64,000 bases of DNA from Diphasiastrum complanatum (GCA_029204225.1 CM055095.1:68979039-69043038), one strand, 5' to 3'. Positions 22,514 through 33,960 are shown, numbered from the stretch's first letter. The notes: generated by a model not told the origin, from the letters alone. Numbers and translations: made by a program.

Positions 22514-23685
22514 TGTTGGTTTTATCTCCTCTACTCTCCTAAATTTTATTTTAATCTACCTCCATTCATGCTGCAGTTTTACTCATGTTGTCGCACAGTG
22601 TCTGCATATTTACATATAAAATAAGACAGGCAAAAAATCGACTATCTGCATAAATACAAGTAAATTTCCACAAGCGAAAAAGACAAAAACTGCGACACTG
22701 CCTTACAAAATGTCGAAGGTGCCCTAGGAAAAACGAAGGCACCCTGTAAATCAAATCCTAAGGCATTTTGTCAGAGTGTCGCATTTTTTGCATCTTCACC
22801 AACGTTCATTTCAGCAAAGGCTGATATCACGACCCTTTTCATGCTCATCCCACGCAACTGTGCTAATAGATTTCACAACGACAGCAGCCACCCACGATCT
22901 CCTACATATAACACATCCACTTTGTACTTTTTTCATGTGCACACCTGTAAAATTGTGTATATATTGAATACCACTTGCGTATTCAAAAGCGTGTGAAAAT
23001 AATAGCATCAAAAGCTTATCAAAGATAGACAAAGTAGATGCCTTGTGCAGTGATTCTTTTGTATTGTCAGTAATAGGTTCATCTCTTTTTATAGATTGAA
23101 TTAGCTTTGTAGAGCACGCGGTTTCATCTGCTATTGTCTTGCGTTCCACGTCATTATTGACATGTATATTTTGTTATACTTAATCTAATAACAACTCGGT
23201 TGATTCGCATTCAGATTTGTGTGAATATTGCTATGCTTTTCTTCAGTCTGTCTAACTCTCTTGTTGCTCAATCTAGTAATTTGTTCTTAGCGAATTATTA
23301 TTAGTCTAGCTGTTGATGACAAATATATAGTCTTGTCTTTCACGACTAATTCGCAACTGATTATCAGTCGAGTTCAGTTTAGCTCTTCGCGAATCATTCG
23401 TGACTAATAATTTGTCTAGCTGTTCACGACAAATTATTCTTCTGATGTTTTTTTAATGTTTGGCTACGTAATCAGATCGGTCGTGATTTCTATCACTAAC
23501 GTTCTGTTCATTTCTGATAGGTGTAGCCATGCTTAGAGAAAGAGTAATATAGCTCATTCTGCTGTGCATGAACACTTTCCGTTCGAGTTCGTTCTTGTTC
23601 GAGTTTTGAGTTTGCTTCTTTTCGTGTTCAATTTCTTTTCGAGCTATTTTAGTTTCTCACACTCACAAACCCTCTTTCTCCAACA
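22514..23685 (+). repeat. Copia 2 3' LTR
   Basis: 1172 bp, colinear with 17891-19107, including the TATA-like TATATATT at 22958-22965. Confidence 0.92.
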
Positions 23686-23690
23686 CCCCT

Positions 23691-24422
23691 AAAGAGAATA
23701 TTCTTGATGACTCAAACAATTTGCACCTTATGTAAATGTTGCAACCTTCCACTACTTGTTCCTTATTGGAGCAAGGTCGTGTGACTAGGATGCCACATCA
23801 TGAATTATACAGATGTAATTTTCTTATTAGTAATAATCATTTAAGTAAGTATAAATAAGAACCGACACATTGGTTGTGAAGAGATGAGTACATTTCCACT
23901 CGGACATCTATTAGTACTCCATACAAGTTCCATTGTAACCACCGAGTTTTTGGAGGAACAATGAAGAGTTTTGAGTCTTTAAGTTTTTTTTGCTCTTCGC
24001 TTTCATATGCTATTTGAATGTTGAGTGCTTCTATATTTACAGTTGACAGTCTCGCTTTGTCAGATGTGTTATGTGTCTGATAACTTTGGTCAGACAGAAC
24101 TTTTAGCTTCAATACTGCCGTGTGCGTTTTTCTGTAAAATTCGATGTTGAAATTGTATTTAAATTCATTGGCTGTCTCGTAATTGAACTAAACAATTGTT
24201 CTAAACTTAATTGTGATCATGAAATTTGGAATCACTATTTTATTATCACTACAGAATGTTCGTTCTTACACATCCTAAAGAGTTCACTGTGTTGTTGTAA
24301 GTCGGTATTGATTGAAGTTCGCTTATGGCTACTTCAACAATGTAGATTTGTGAGCAATCGTTCTTTTGAATGAGCGATAGTCGGATGTTGAGAATTGATT
24401 GTCAGATCTCATTTAGATTGTT
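23691..24422 (+). repeat. Putative 3' LTR of element X, second part
   Basis: Resumes after the CCCCT duplication of Copia 2. It contains AGTATAAATAAG near 23850, a good TATA box at a position expected inside an LTR, and no convincing frame. It runs to the Gypsy 1 LTR at 24423, so its true end is uncertain. Confidence 0.4.
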
Positions 24423-25171
24423 TGTAGTGGGTTTGCCTAACCTGAATCCAAGATCTAGTCAATCTAGCATCAAAGAGACGAAGTTAGTTGTCACGCGTAG
24501 GTTCATTCCCATGAGAGCGATAGTATAGTTTAGATTTCAACATGAATGGAGGATCTAACACTACATCCATTAACACTAAGCATTAACACTACATCCATTA
24601 ACCCTACTTCCATTAATCCTAAATCAACAACAATGATAGAAACTTACTCTTCTCTCTCTCCCTTTCTCTCTCACAAAAAGCATAAGAAATAGCAATCCCA
24701 ATAATGATCAAATCCAACAATTAGCAAAATCCAAAGAAAGCATGAGAAATGGAGGAGAAGAGAGGAAGAACAAGGACATTCATCAATCCATTTCTAGAGA
24801 GAACCAATCTGCTTTATTGAAATGAGGAAATGAACATCAGGAGCAACTCGAGTTGGTCCCTTTTTATAGTAGAGAGGAGGACCCTGGCCTCTGAATCCTA
24901 TTGGTCCAGTCTTGCCTCTCTTTTTATTCAAATTTAAAAAAGTGTGGGAACCATCAAAATTGGAGGGAAACCCAACTTTATTCACTAACTTGACATTTAG
25001 GCCCTGCAACATTAAAAGTCCCACAAAAAGGCCTAAAGTCCTTTTATTAACATTCTAATTAATCAAATAACTATGTGATCACTGGGTTGGACTTACACAC
25101 ATAGGGTTCCAAATCCCTCTCACTTATTAACTAGGGTTAGAGTTGCCTTGGGATCCGCAAACCCTCCAACA
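24423..25171 (-). repeat. Gypsy 1 3' LTR
   Basis: Plus-strand TGTAGTGGG...CCTCCAACA, 749 bp. On the minus strand it starts TGTTGGAGGG, preceded by the purine-rich GGTGGGAGATAC (25172-25183), a probable polypurine tract. Contains a TTTTTATAGTAGAGAGG stretch near 24861. Confidence 0.8.
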
Positions 25172-25422
25172 GTATCTCCCACCAAAACTGGTGGCGGTCC
25201 CACGACACCTGCAATATGCAGTTATTGGGAACTTTTATTGGCTTCGCGCCGAATTTTAATTAAATAATACTACACCTTCTCCATAAAGTCAAGACGTGTA
25301 GTATTGAAATCCAAATTATGCGGCAGGAAACAACGGTGGGCTCCGGCAATCCACTTGGAAGTTGTCCATGAGGTGAAGCGGGATTCCCAAGAGCCTCCCA
25401 TCATAGCCGCATGAAAATACAG

Positions 25423-26696
25423 TCAAGCAATCGACAGCTGATCTTTGATTTGCTCTGAGGCCATCGGCTTATTTGGATCAAATGCTAGGGTAGGAAGACA
25501 ATCGTCCCATTTGGTTGCCACTGATGCCAACAGAGTTAGATCTTTCGTAAACATTGCCGATTGTGGACATACTCTCTCTGATATGCCTGTAAGGCCCAGT
25601 GGAAATCCACTGAAATATTCCAGCTGTAAGACTGGTGGATGATTGGCCAACTGGGCATATGGATGGTGATTTTATTCATAGCCAATCCCAAATCTTTCCA
25701 TTTTTGTCTTCACGGCATTGGCACGTAATAAGGATCTACTTGCAACTAGCGAGGGCTGGCGACGTAACTCCTAGTTGGTTTCGGAGTTTTCTCAAAAATC
25801 GTGATTCTCCATGTCGGCTGCTCTCCCAGTGCAGGTATTTTGTCCAATTCTTTTTCGGACTCAATCTCGGAGGTCTTAAATTTGAAAACCCATCCACCAC
25901 GCGAGGACTCATGTGGATGCTGCTTTAAGAAGGTCTAGATCTGGTCCTCGACGCTGATGGGCCTTTTGAATAAATGGCTTGTCCTTAATGAGGATGGACC
26001 CGCTTGTACTGCCGGTATAGTTGGCGGTTGATCTGCTAGATCTAGAGCTCCCCCCTGGTCCATGCTCGAATCAACCCCTGTATCCATCTGTACAGCTTCT
26101 TGGCACGAAGGGGAGAATTGCGACATGACCGGGACGGAGATTTGTGGTCCTGCTTCCAACACTTGAGTGGCGGCTTTTTCATAGGCGTTGATGGTCTCTT
26201 TTGCCTTTGCCAGCTCGGTTGAAGTTGCTCCTTTGAACCTATCAAAGCGGCCTTGGAATCCCTGAAGGGCCACTTTGTATGTTTCTACTTTCTTGAACAA
26301 ATATGCAATCTCCGTCGATGTGATCGGATGATCGGGTATTTGTGTTTGCAGATATGCATCACGCTCAAGGGTGGTCGCATCCAATTTACCTTGAAGCCAT
26401 GTGTGATCTTGTTCGGCCATTTGTAATTGCCCCTTCAGCAGCTACACCTGTTGCTTGGCATCTTGCACTACCTTATCTACCTGATCTTGTGCAGTTGTCA
26501 GGGCATTTTGCAGGGAGCTGATGTAGGTTTCCAAGCGATCAGCTTGTTGTTGGGCCAATGTCTTTTCGCTTTTAGCCTTTTTTTTATGTTGCTTGGCTAT
26601 CTTCACCTCTCGATCCAGCTGGACAATTTTTTGACTGATCAGAGTGTTTTCGGATCCTAAAACATAGATCCTTTGCTCCAGTTTTTTTTTTTTCAA
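25423..26696 (-). pseudogene. Extra coiled-coil frame downstream of Gypsy 1 integrase
   Basis: On the minus strand, 26696-26442 encodes a Lys/Gln-rich helical region (MKKKKLEQRIYVLGSEN, VVQDAKQQV). After one stop, 26420-25935 continues helical (MAEQDHTWLQGKLDATTLER), then turns Pro/Ser-rich and ends HLFKRPISVEDQI. A further block at 25650-25423 contains TLLASVATKWDDCLPTLAFD. It sits after the integrase and before the 3' LTR, where Athila-type elements carry an env-like ORF. I see no signal peptide or transmembrane segment, so an envelope role is not supported. Product unknown. Confidence 0.55.
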
Positions 26697-26811
26697 CTGT
26701 CTTTTTTCAAAAAAAAAGTCAACAAATTAAATATTGAAAACAAAAAATTGAAAACAAAAAAACTAAAAAAATATATTGAGATCAGACTTGCTAAACTAGC
26801 GGAGCAGGCTA

Positions 26812-28179
26812 TCAAAATTTGCGTAATCGGTTGCCATTCACCGAAGTATCAAATCGTTTTCCATCCAAGTGCTCAAGAATTACTGCGCCATAGTTCAGGA
26901 TTTCCTTCACTTTATATGGGCCTTCCCCAGTAAACTTCAACTTACCCTTGATTAGCTTGGTTTTGTACATCAATGCAAGATCTCCTGCTTCCATATCTTT
27001 CTTATGCAATTGTCGATCGTGCCATGCCTTGCGGCGGGCTTTCTCTACTGCTAAGGCATGAACTGCCATCAATCGGGTTTCACATAATTTGTGCAACGCA
27101 TCGTGGCGAAGTTGTAAAGACTGATCATCATTTAATCATTCCGTTGCTGCTATGCGTAAAGATGGGATTAAAAATTCAATTGGCATAACAGCATCTTGAC
27201 CATAAACCAGTTGAAAAGGTGTTTTATTTGTACTATTTTTGTAAGCGGTTTTGAATGCCCATAATGCTGCATACAGTTTATGTTCCTAATCAAACCGCCT
27301 CGCTTCAACTATCTTTGTCATAATGGTTCAGAGAATCTTATTGGAAGATTCAGCTTGGCCATTCCCTCTGGGATAATAGGGAGTACTAAATCTGTGTATA
27401 GCAAAAAAATCTTCCAGTAAACACTTTATTGTTTGATTAACAAAGTGTGTACCCCGATCACTGACAATTTTGATCGGACATCCAAATCTGATTATAATAT
27501 TTTCATATAGAAACTTGGCTATAGATTTCGCATCAGCTACTTTCACAGCTTTGGATTCAACCCACTTGGTCATATAATCAGTTGCGACGATAATGTAGCA
27601 AGCCTGAGATCCTTGAGCAACGGGATGAATAGTACCAACATAATCCAGTCTCCATTTTTCAAATGGTGCTTGCAATAAAACCGGATGTAAGGGTTCATAA
27701 TTATGTCGAGTAGGCCGTCGTGCTCGCTGGCAGACATCACATGTCTGAATAAAATTTTCTGTGTCTTTATGAAGCGTAGGCCACCAACAACCGGATCGCA
27801 AAAGTTTGCGAACAGTAATATCTGTAGAGAAGTGTCCTCCACCCATGCCATCATGTGAAAACATGATTAGATTTGGTACTTCACGCGGTAAAACGCATTT
27901 TTGTAAAATATTATCTGATCCACGATGATACAATTGTCTTGCAATTAATTGATAACGTTGAGCCTTATGAATCAATTGTCTTTTATGTACTTTTGTCAAA
28001 GAGTCATTCGGTTGTCCTAGCATCAGGTACTCAACAATATCTGTCGCCCACTCAGGTACTACTTCAACATAGAACAATGCAACATCTGGCAGTTCATCAT
28101 CCATTTCAGTATTAACTGGTGCAGATTCAGTTCGTGAAACGTGATCGGCTAGATAATGTTGCTTCCCCTTTTTGACCAC
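26812..28179 (-). pseudogene. Gypsy 1 integrase
   Basis: The minus strand 28179-27328 is open for 283 codons. It carries the HHCC zinc region (GGGHFSTDITVRKLL, FIQTCDVCQRARR) and the core with all three catalytic positions (WRLDYVG, VSDRGTHF, GQAESSNK). A stop then precedes further integrase (KTPFQLVYGQDAVMPIEF). The C-terminal block 27096-26812 contains FTGEGPYKVKEIL, a GPY/F-type module, and ends NGNRLRKF. Catalytic residues persist but stops after the core prevent a full product. Confidence 0.85.
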
Positions 28180-28778
28180 AATTCAAAAGTCAAATTCAGT
28201 CAATAATAATAACCATTTTGCAATACGTCCAGTATTACACGTCTTATTTACCAAGTAAAGTAATGGTTGATAATCCGTATAAAATGCAAAGTGCGTTTCC
28301 ATGAGATAGTGACGAAATTTTCAAACAGAAAAAATCATGGCTAGCGCTTCACATTCTGTTGTTGAATAATTCTTCTCTGGATCTGTAAGCTGTCTCCTTG
28401 CAAATCGTATAGGATAATCCTTCTTATAGTCACCTGGTTGCATCAAAACTGATCCAATGGCATATTTTGAGGCGTCTGTATGAACATGAAACTCTAATTC
28501 CAATCTGGAGAACGCAGTAATGGTGCTGAAGATAATGTTTTTTTTAACTTTTCAAAGGCTTCTAACGCCTCTACTGTCCAAATAGGAACAGTAGTTAATT
28601 TGTATATAGGTCGTGCTAAATTCGCAAAGAAGATAATAAAAATTCGATAGTAGGTCGCATGATCCATAAACACATAAACTCCTCGAATTGTTGCTGGCCA
28701 TGGCAATTCCACAATAACTTTGATCTTAGAATAATCAGTGGCAATACCATGTCTTGATATCACATGTCCAAGCACCAC
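28180..28778 (-). pseudogene. Gypsy 1 RT end and RNase H
   Basis: 28778-28494 encodes the RT thumb/connection (MVLGHVISRHGIATDYSKI, then LEAFEKLKKTLSSAPLL), and 28503-28321 encodes RNase H (HVHTDASKYAIGSVL, then KNYSTTECEALAMI). The last RNase H part (THFAFYTDYQPLLYLVNK) reads on after a stop. The RT palm with YXDD is absent, because sequence upstream of 28790 is leader-like. Confidence 0.82.
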
Positions 28779-28789
28779 TCCGTGAGAAA

Positions 28790-29318
28790 CCCATATCTGG
28801 CATTTTTTTGGATTTAGAGAAATCTGATATTTTTCTGTATTTTTTAGGATTTTGATAATTTTTGGTGTTTTTTGGTGGTTTTCTTGATGTTTCTGGAAAT
28901 ATGTTGGGAATTAATCTTTGCCCTTCAAACTGAAGGTTTTGTAAACAAAACCAAAGGTGTCTGCAACTCGGCGAAGGTTTCTTGAAAGAGGGTAAAAAGT
29001 TCTGGGCTCTGATGACGCCTTTTGTCTCTTTTTGACCAATTTTGACAGATTTGATCGATTTTTGTTATTTTCTCTAATATCTCAGATCCAAATGGATCTT
29101 AAGATTAGTGATCTGAATAGCTTTTCCTATTTAATAATCAGCTTAGATTTCAAACAAGCAAATCCACTCAAAATCTAGCAAAATCAATCCCAAACTATCC
29201 CTACAATGAAGTTTTAACACTATTCATGACACGACAAGATGCCTAATGCAAGCTAACCATCAGCAAACATGCTGCAAACTGAAAAATTGGCGTAGCTCCC
29301 TGGCAATGGCGCCAAAAT
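28790..29318 (-). other. Gypsy 1 leader with primer-binding site
   Basis: About 530 bp between the RT fragment and the 5' LTR with no frame. TGGCGCCATTGCCAGGGA (minus strand, 29314-29297) is the primer site, close to the TGGCGCCGTTGCCGGGGA type of many plant gypsy elements. The rest is T- and A-rich leader. Confidence 0.75.
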
Positions 29319-29465
29319 TGTAGTGGGTTTCTTTCCTTGCCTAACCTGAATCCAAGATCTAGTCAATCTAGCATCAAAGAGACGGAGTTAGTTGTCACGC
29401 GTAGGTTCGTTCCCATGAGAGCGATAGTATAGTTTAGATTTCAACATGAATGGAGGATCTAACAC
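29319..29465 (-). repeat. Gypsy 1 5' LTR, truncated
   Basis: Matches 24423-24560 almost exactly (an 8-bp TTCTTTCC-type difference near the start and two substitutions seen), then stops at GGATCTAACAC where Copia 3 sequence starts. The rest of this LTR was not found on the other side of Copia 3. Confidence 0.78.
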
Positions 29466-29738
29466 TTAGAATTTGCTTTGCACAGGAACACAGATCATGC
29501 TACACAGTAACACAGACAGAAAATCACTCTCCTCAGCAAGCTCACATAGCAACTATATTTCTCAAAATGAAATTACACTGTACATATAGTTGTTCACTCA
29601 GGCAACCCATGCATGACCCAGGTTGCCGTTGGCGGAACACATGTCCCGTCGACTTGCCTCGTGGCGAGGCCAACTGATCCTTATCCACTGATAGGACCCA
29701 CTGTACAGTAACACAATGATTCTAACTTTAATTCTAAC
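29465..29738 (-). repeat. Probable Copia 3 3' LTR
   Basis: About 274 bp between the interrupted Gypsy 1 LTR and the minus-strand polypurine tract CTTTAAGGGAGAG (29739-29751). The ends read TTAGAATTTG and AATTCTAA, a degenerate TGTTAGAA/TTCTAACA pair. The partner LTR is missing, so the limits are approximate. Confidence 0.45.
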
Positions 29739-29792
29739 TCTCTCCCTTAAAGTAGAGTCACTTTTTATACAGTCATATACATAGCTTTAAAG

Positions 29793-32401
29793 TCAACAAA
29801 CTTTAAATACAGAAAGTTTTGATCTAAACTTATCAAACTTTTCTCCAGTAAGTGGCTTAGTGAAAATATCAGCTAGTTCTTCTTCTGTGCTACAATGAAC
29901 AACATGAATTTCACGACTTAGCAACCTTTCACGTATGAAGTGATATTGGATCTCAATCTGTTTAGTTCTCGCATGGAACACTGGATTCTTTGCTAGCTGA
30001 ATGCCACTCTGACTGTCGCTATGTAAAGTTGTGGGATTTTTCCGCCTTATGTCAATCTCTTCCAAGATCTGTCTCAACCATATAGCTTCTTATGCAGCAC
30101 TACACATTGCCTTATACTCTGCTTCTGTGGTGGAAAGAGCAATTGTACTTTGCTTCTTACTAGACCAGGAAAAGCAATTACCATAAAACTGGAATATATA
30201 TCCTGTGGTGGATCTACGATCATCATAGTCACCTCCCCAGTCCGCATCCACATAGCCACACAACTCAGGTAAACCATCATGCTTCCTGTAAATCAAGCCA
30301 TACTCTGATGTTCCTTTCACATAACGCAAAATGCGTTTAGCTGCTTTCCAATGCGTTTCTGTAGGTGCTGCCATAAAGTGACTTACAATGCCAACAAAAT
30401 AGCATATATCTGGTCTAGTTGTGGTAAGGTAATCAAGCTCCCTACTAACTGTCCATATAGCGTAGCATCAAATGACTGTGATTCATCAAGCTTAGAAAGC
30501 TTTTAACCTAGTTCGATAGGAGTGTTTACTGGTTTGCAATCCTGCAATCTAAACCTGTGCAACAACTCTTTGACATATTTCACCTGTGTTAAACCCACTT
30601 CATGTCCTTTTTGCCACACTTCTACTCCAAGGCAGCAATGCATCAGGCTGAGATCCGTCATCTCAAATTGTTTCATGAGGTCTTTCTTGATTATGTCTAT
30701 CATCTCTTGATTATTTCCCGTAATAATCAAGTCATCAACATAAAGAGCAATCAAAGCAACCATACCATCAAAGCATAAGACATATAGATTTGTATCAGAA
30801 TGTGTTCTCACCATCCCCTTTGAATGAAAGTGGGCATCAATCCTGCTATACCACGCACGTGGTGCTTGTTTAAGACCATAAAGCGCTTTCTTCAAGCGAC
30901 ATACTTTATTTTCCTGTCCTTTCGTTACAAAGCCTTCAGGTTGATCCATGAACACTTCTTCTTCTAACTCACCATTTAGAAAAGCAGATTTCACATCCAT
31001 CTGATGCAAAGGCCAACCAAAATGTGAAGCTAAAGCAATAAGTAGATGTAGAGTATTCCACTTACACACCGGCGCAAAGGTCTCCTCATAGTCAATGCCT
31101 TTATTTTGTGCGTACCCTTTGATTACCAATCTTGCTTTGTGCTTTGCTATGCTTCCATCTGCATGGTACTTAGTTCTATATACCCATTTGCAACCAATGG
31201 GTTTCTTGCCAACTGGTGGTTCTACTAAGTCCCATGTGCTATGCTTAGCAATTGACTCCACCTCCTCTCCCATGGCTTTGATCCAAATGTCATCATCCTT
31301 CGCTTCACCATAAGTCGAAGGTTCTTTGCTTTGAATAATGCTAGATAACAGAGCATAATTTGCTTCATACCTTTCAGGTAGTATCTTCTCTCTTGTTGAC
31401 CTTCGTAGCTCTCCCTGGTTAGATGATCCTGGAAAGTCATCTATATCGCGGCTCTTCATCAATCTCTCAAACCACTTAGAGAGCTTTCTGTCAAGTGATC
31501 GGCTTCCTGGTGAAAATGTATCCCACGGTACATCCTTCTCCTTGCGTTTGTCACCTGCAATTTCAATCCTTCTTGCACCAAAAGGTTTGTCCCTACCTCT
31601 CCAACCTGTTTCATGAGGTTGAGTAGTAGTATCTTGAGATGTATCCTCATGTTCATCACTCGGAAGGTCAATGAATGGATCATTATCAGGTGGTATCCTC
31701 ACTATACCATTTTTCCTATTGGATGTGTCTATCTTCTCATCATCTTCGTCTTCATACATCTTGGATTCATCAAAGATAACATCTCGGCTTATATGGATTT
31801 TTTTTTCGACTGGATCAAGACATCTATAGCCCTTCACGCGATCATCGTATCCTAGGAATATGCACCTGATAGCTTTTACATCAAGTTTACATCTTTCTTC
31901 CTTAGGAATATGTACAAAGGCCTTACATCCAAAGATTCGCAAGTGGTTCACCTTTGGCTTCTTCTTTGTGAATGCTTCCTCAGGTGTAATTTCTGGTATG
32001 GCAATGGTAGGACTTCTATTTTGAAGATAGACTTCCGTGCTACATGCTTTTGACGAAAAATCTTTTGGTAATTTCATCTCAGCTAGCATAGATCTGGCAC
32101 TTTCCACAATCGTACGATTTTTGCGCTCAGCTACACCATTGAGAGCAGGAGTATGAGCTTGCATAAATTGTCTTTTAATTCCACATTGATCACAAAGATC
32201 ATTGAAGTCATTAGAATTATACTCACCTCCACTATCTGATCTTAGGACTTTGATCTTCTTACCTGTCTGATTTTCGACCAAGTTTTTGAAGTTTTCGAAG
32301 TTATCAAAAGCATCTGATTTCTTCTTCAAGAAGTAGATCCATGTCTTACGTGACATATCATCAATAAAGGTCATGAAATAGAAGGCTTTTCCTAAGGACA
32401 T
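29793..32401 (-). pseudogene. Copia 3 integrase half, RT and RNase H
   Basis: An open stretch of 632 codons (32401-30503). It starts inside the integrase core (FYFMTFIDDMSRKTWIYF), passes the second Asp (RSDSGGEY) and the Glu motif (NGVAERKNRTI), and then enters RT (CKWVYRTKYHADGSI, LDVKSAFLNG-like, ALYGLKQAPRAWY, and YVDDLIITG with both catalytic Asp). It ends at a stop after NTPIELG. RNase H continues in other frames at 30374-30090 (CGYVDADWGGDYDDRRSTTG, ALSTTEAEYKA) and 30077-29793. The first catalytic Asp of integrase is in the inverted segment. Confidence 0.88.
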
Positions 32402-33731
32402 GGTACTTGTCAGTGAAGGATCACATCATTACCCACATTTGTGATGCTATTGCACCCAAACAGGCATGGGATGTGCTAAAGGAGCAGTTTGAGACGTCAA
32501 ACCCGTCAAGAATCATGTTTCTGAAGTCAAAGTTGAATAGTGCCCGCATGGAGCAAGGAGAGCACATTCAGACGTACATGACCAGAATCAAGACAATGAG
32601 AGATGAACTGCATTCTATTGGAGAGCGCATACGTGATGTGGAACTGGTGCATAATGCATTATGCGGCATTGCAGAATCCTATCAGATGTTTATGAGTGGA
32701 ATAGCATCAAGAGAAATATTTCCAAGCTTTGACGAGCTCACATGAATCTTGATGCAGGAAGAGCAACGACGAGAAATGGTGAAAGCTAGACGTCAAAATA
32801 CTGATGATCAGGCACTTGCAATATGCCAAAAACAAGGCAAGGGCAAGGGCAAGAAGAAGACTAAACAACAATTTGCCAAGTCTCAAGAGGATGAGGGATC
32901 TTCCAGCAAAACTAAAAAGAAAGGCAAGTGCTTCCATTGTGGTAAAAAGGGCCACTGGAAGAGTGAATGTCGCAAATTCCTGGCGAAACAAGGCAAGGGG
33001 AAACCAAAACAAACAGGTAACCTTGTCGATGAAGGTGAGATTGAAGACTCTAGCATCTTCATATTTGCATTTTCATCTAGTCAAGATGATCAAGCATGGT
33101 ATATTGACTCAAGAGCCACAAGACACATGATAGGTAACAAGAACTGGCTCAGTAGTTTGAAGGCATTGGATAATGGGACATCTGTTTCACAAGCAAATGG
33201 TGAAGTGTGCATGATCAAGGGGATAGGCACAGTTTCAATCCAACTGCCTGATGGCAAAAGCAGGATGATCAGGGAGGTACTTTACGTACCAGGTTTGAAG
33301 AAAAATCTACTTTCTGTTGGAGTCATTACTGATCAAAAATTGAAAGTAGAATTTGCCCATGATCGTTGCTTTGTGAAGGATGCGAACCAAAAGTTCAAAG
33401 TTATTGTGAATGGAGTAAGAGAGCCCAATACAAAATTGTACAGGTTGAATGCTAGAATCAAGGGGCAACATGGACTTGTATCATCCGTTCCTTCGAAAAC
33501 TGAGTTGTGGCACAAGAGGCTTGGTCACTTGAACTTGGGAAGCCTCAGTTTGATGAGAAAATTGGAGATGGTAACAGGATTGCCTACAATAGAAGATCAC
33601 TTGAAATCGATGTGCAAACCTTGTATATATGGGAAGCAGCATTGAGAGAAGTTCAATAAAGGAGGTGTTGCAAGAGCAAAGAACATCTTGGATTTAATCC
33701 ACACAGATTTATGCGGGCCCATGAGGGCCAT
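32402..33731 (+). pseudogene. Inverted Copia 3 segment: gag middle, zinc knuckle, protease, integrase start
   Basis: Plus-strand coding in one frame with two TGA stops (near 32745 and 33645). Gag runs from SVKDHIITHICDAIAPKQAW, with the zinc knuckle CFHCGKKGHWKSEC at about 32934-32975. The protease core reads YIDSRATRHMI, where the catalytic DSG is DSR, probably inactivating. Then LYVPGLKKNLLSVG, the integrase zinc region (WHKRLGHLNLGSLS, CKPCIYGKQH) and the first Asp motif (LIHTDLCGPM). It breaks off at 33731, where minus-strand gag starts. Confidence 0.88.
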
Positions 33732-33739
33732 AATGAAGG

Positions 33740-33935
33740 TCAAAGCTTTCCTCATCTTTTTGTCGAACACTTTGACGCCTGCTTCATTTGGCGGCCTTCT
33801 CTCATCACCTGTGACGACTTCCCACACATCTTTCTCCATCAGTATGTTTTTCATTTTGAATTTCCACATTGCATAGTTGGAAATCCCGTCCAATTTGCTA
33901 CTTTCACTCAAAATGGACTCTCCCATGTTTGCCAT
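33740..33935 (-). pseudogene. Copia 3 gag N-terminus
   Basis: Starts at ATG 33935 (MANMGESILSESSKLDGISN), then YAMWKFKMKNILMEKDVWEV. This is the standard N-terminal copia gag pattern (DUF4219-like, then UBN2). It stops matching gag after RKALTFI near 33740, at the inversion breakpoint, and reads into antisense integrase. Confidence 0.85.
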
Positions 33936-33960
33936 CGCAAAACTGCTTAAAACTTCTGCC

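Larger units (their letters stand above)
17891..23685 (+). mobile_element. Copia 2: Ty1/copia retrotransposon, rearranged
   Basis: A 5.8-kb element flanked by a perfect CCCCT duplication (17886-17890 and 23686-23690). LTRs 17891-19107 and 22514-23685 start TGTTGG and end CCAACA. It is the same family as Copia 1. The body carries gag, protease, integrase and the first part of RT. The YVDD region of RT and all of RNase H are missing. In their place lies an inverted piece of LTR with its own primer site (22177 to about 22440), followed by the normal 3' end and polypurine tract. LTRs differ substantially, so the insertion is old. Confidence 0.92.
24423..29465 (-). mobile_element. Gypsy 1: Ty3/gypsy retrotransposon, internally deleted
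   Basis: Minus-strand element. The left LTR is 24423-25171. The right (5') LTR starts at 29319 and survives for about 147 bp before Copia 3 sequence. The primer site TGGCGCCATTGCCAGGGA is next to the 5' LTR. The order RT end, RNase H, integrase is gypsy-type. Gag, protease and most of RT are missing: the leader joins RT-end sequence near 28790. An extra coiled-coil frame lies between integrase and the 3' LTR, as in lineages with an additional ORF (Athila/Tat). The shared LTR parts differ by only a few bases and one 8-bp indel. Confidence 0.85.
29465..33960 (-). mobile_element. Copia 3: Ty1/copia element with an internal inversion
   Basis: Minus-strand element with RNase H, RT and integrase at 29793-32401 and the gag start at 33935-33740. 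The piece between (32402 to about 33731) lies on the plus strand: middle gag, zinc knuckle, protease and first half of integrase. Flipping this piece back would place both joins in frame. The 5' LTR and primer site are not recognisable to the right. A short 3' LTR probably occupies 29465-29738, next to a CTCTCCCTTAAAG polypurine complement. Confidence 0.85.

Noticed and set aside
25935-26696. Envelope-like gene of an infectious gypsy lineage
   Set aside because: The position fits but there is no signal peptide, transmembrane segment or cleavage site. Coiled coil alone is not enough.
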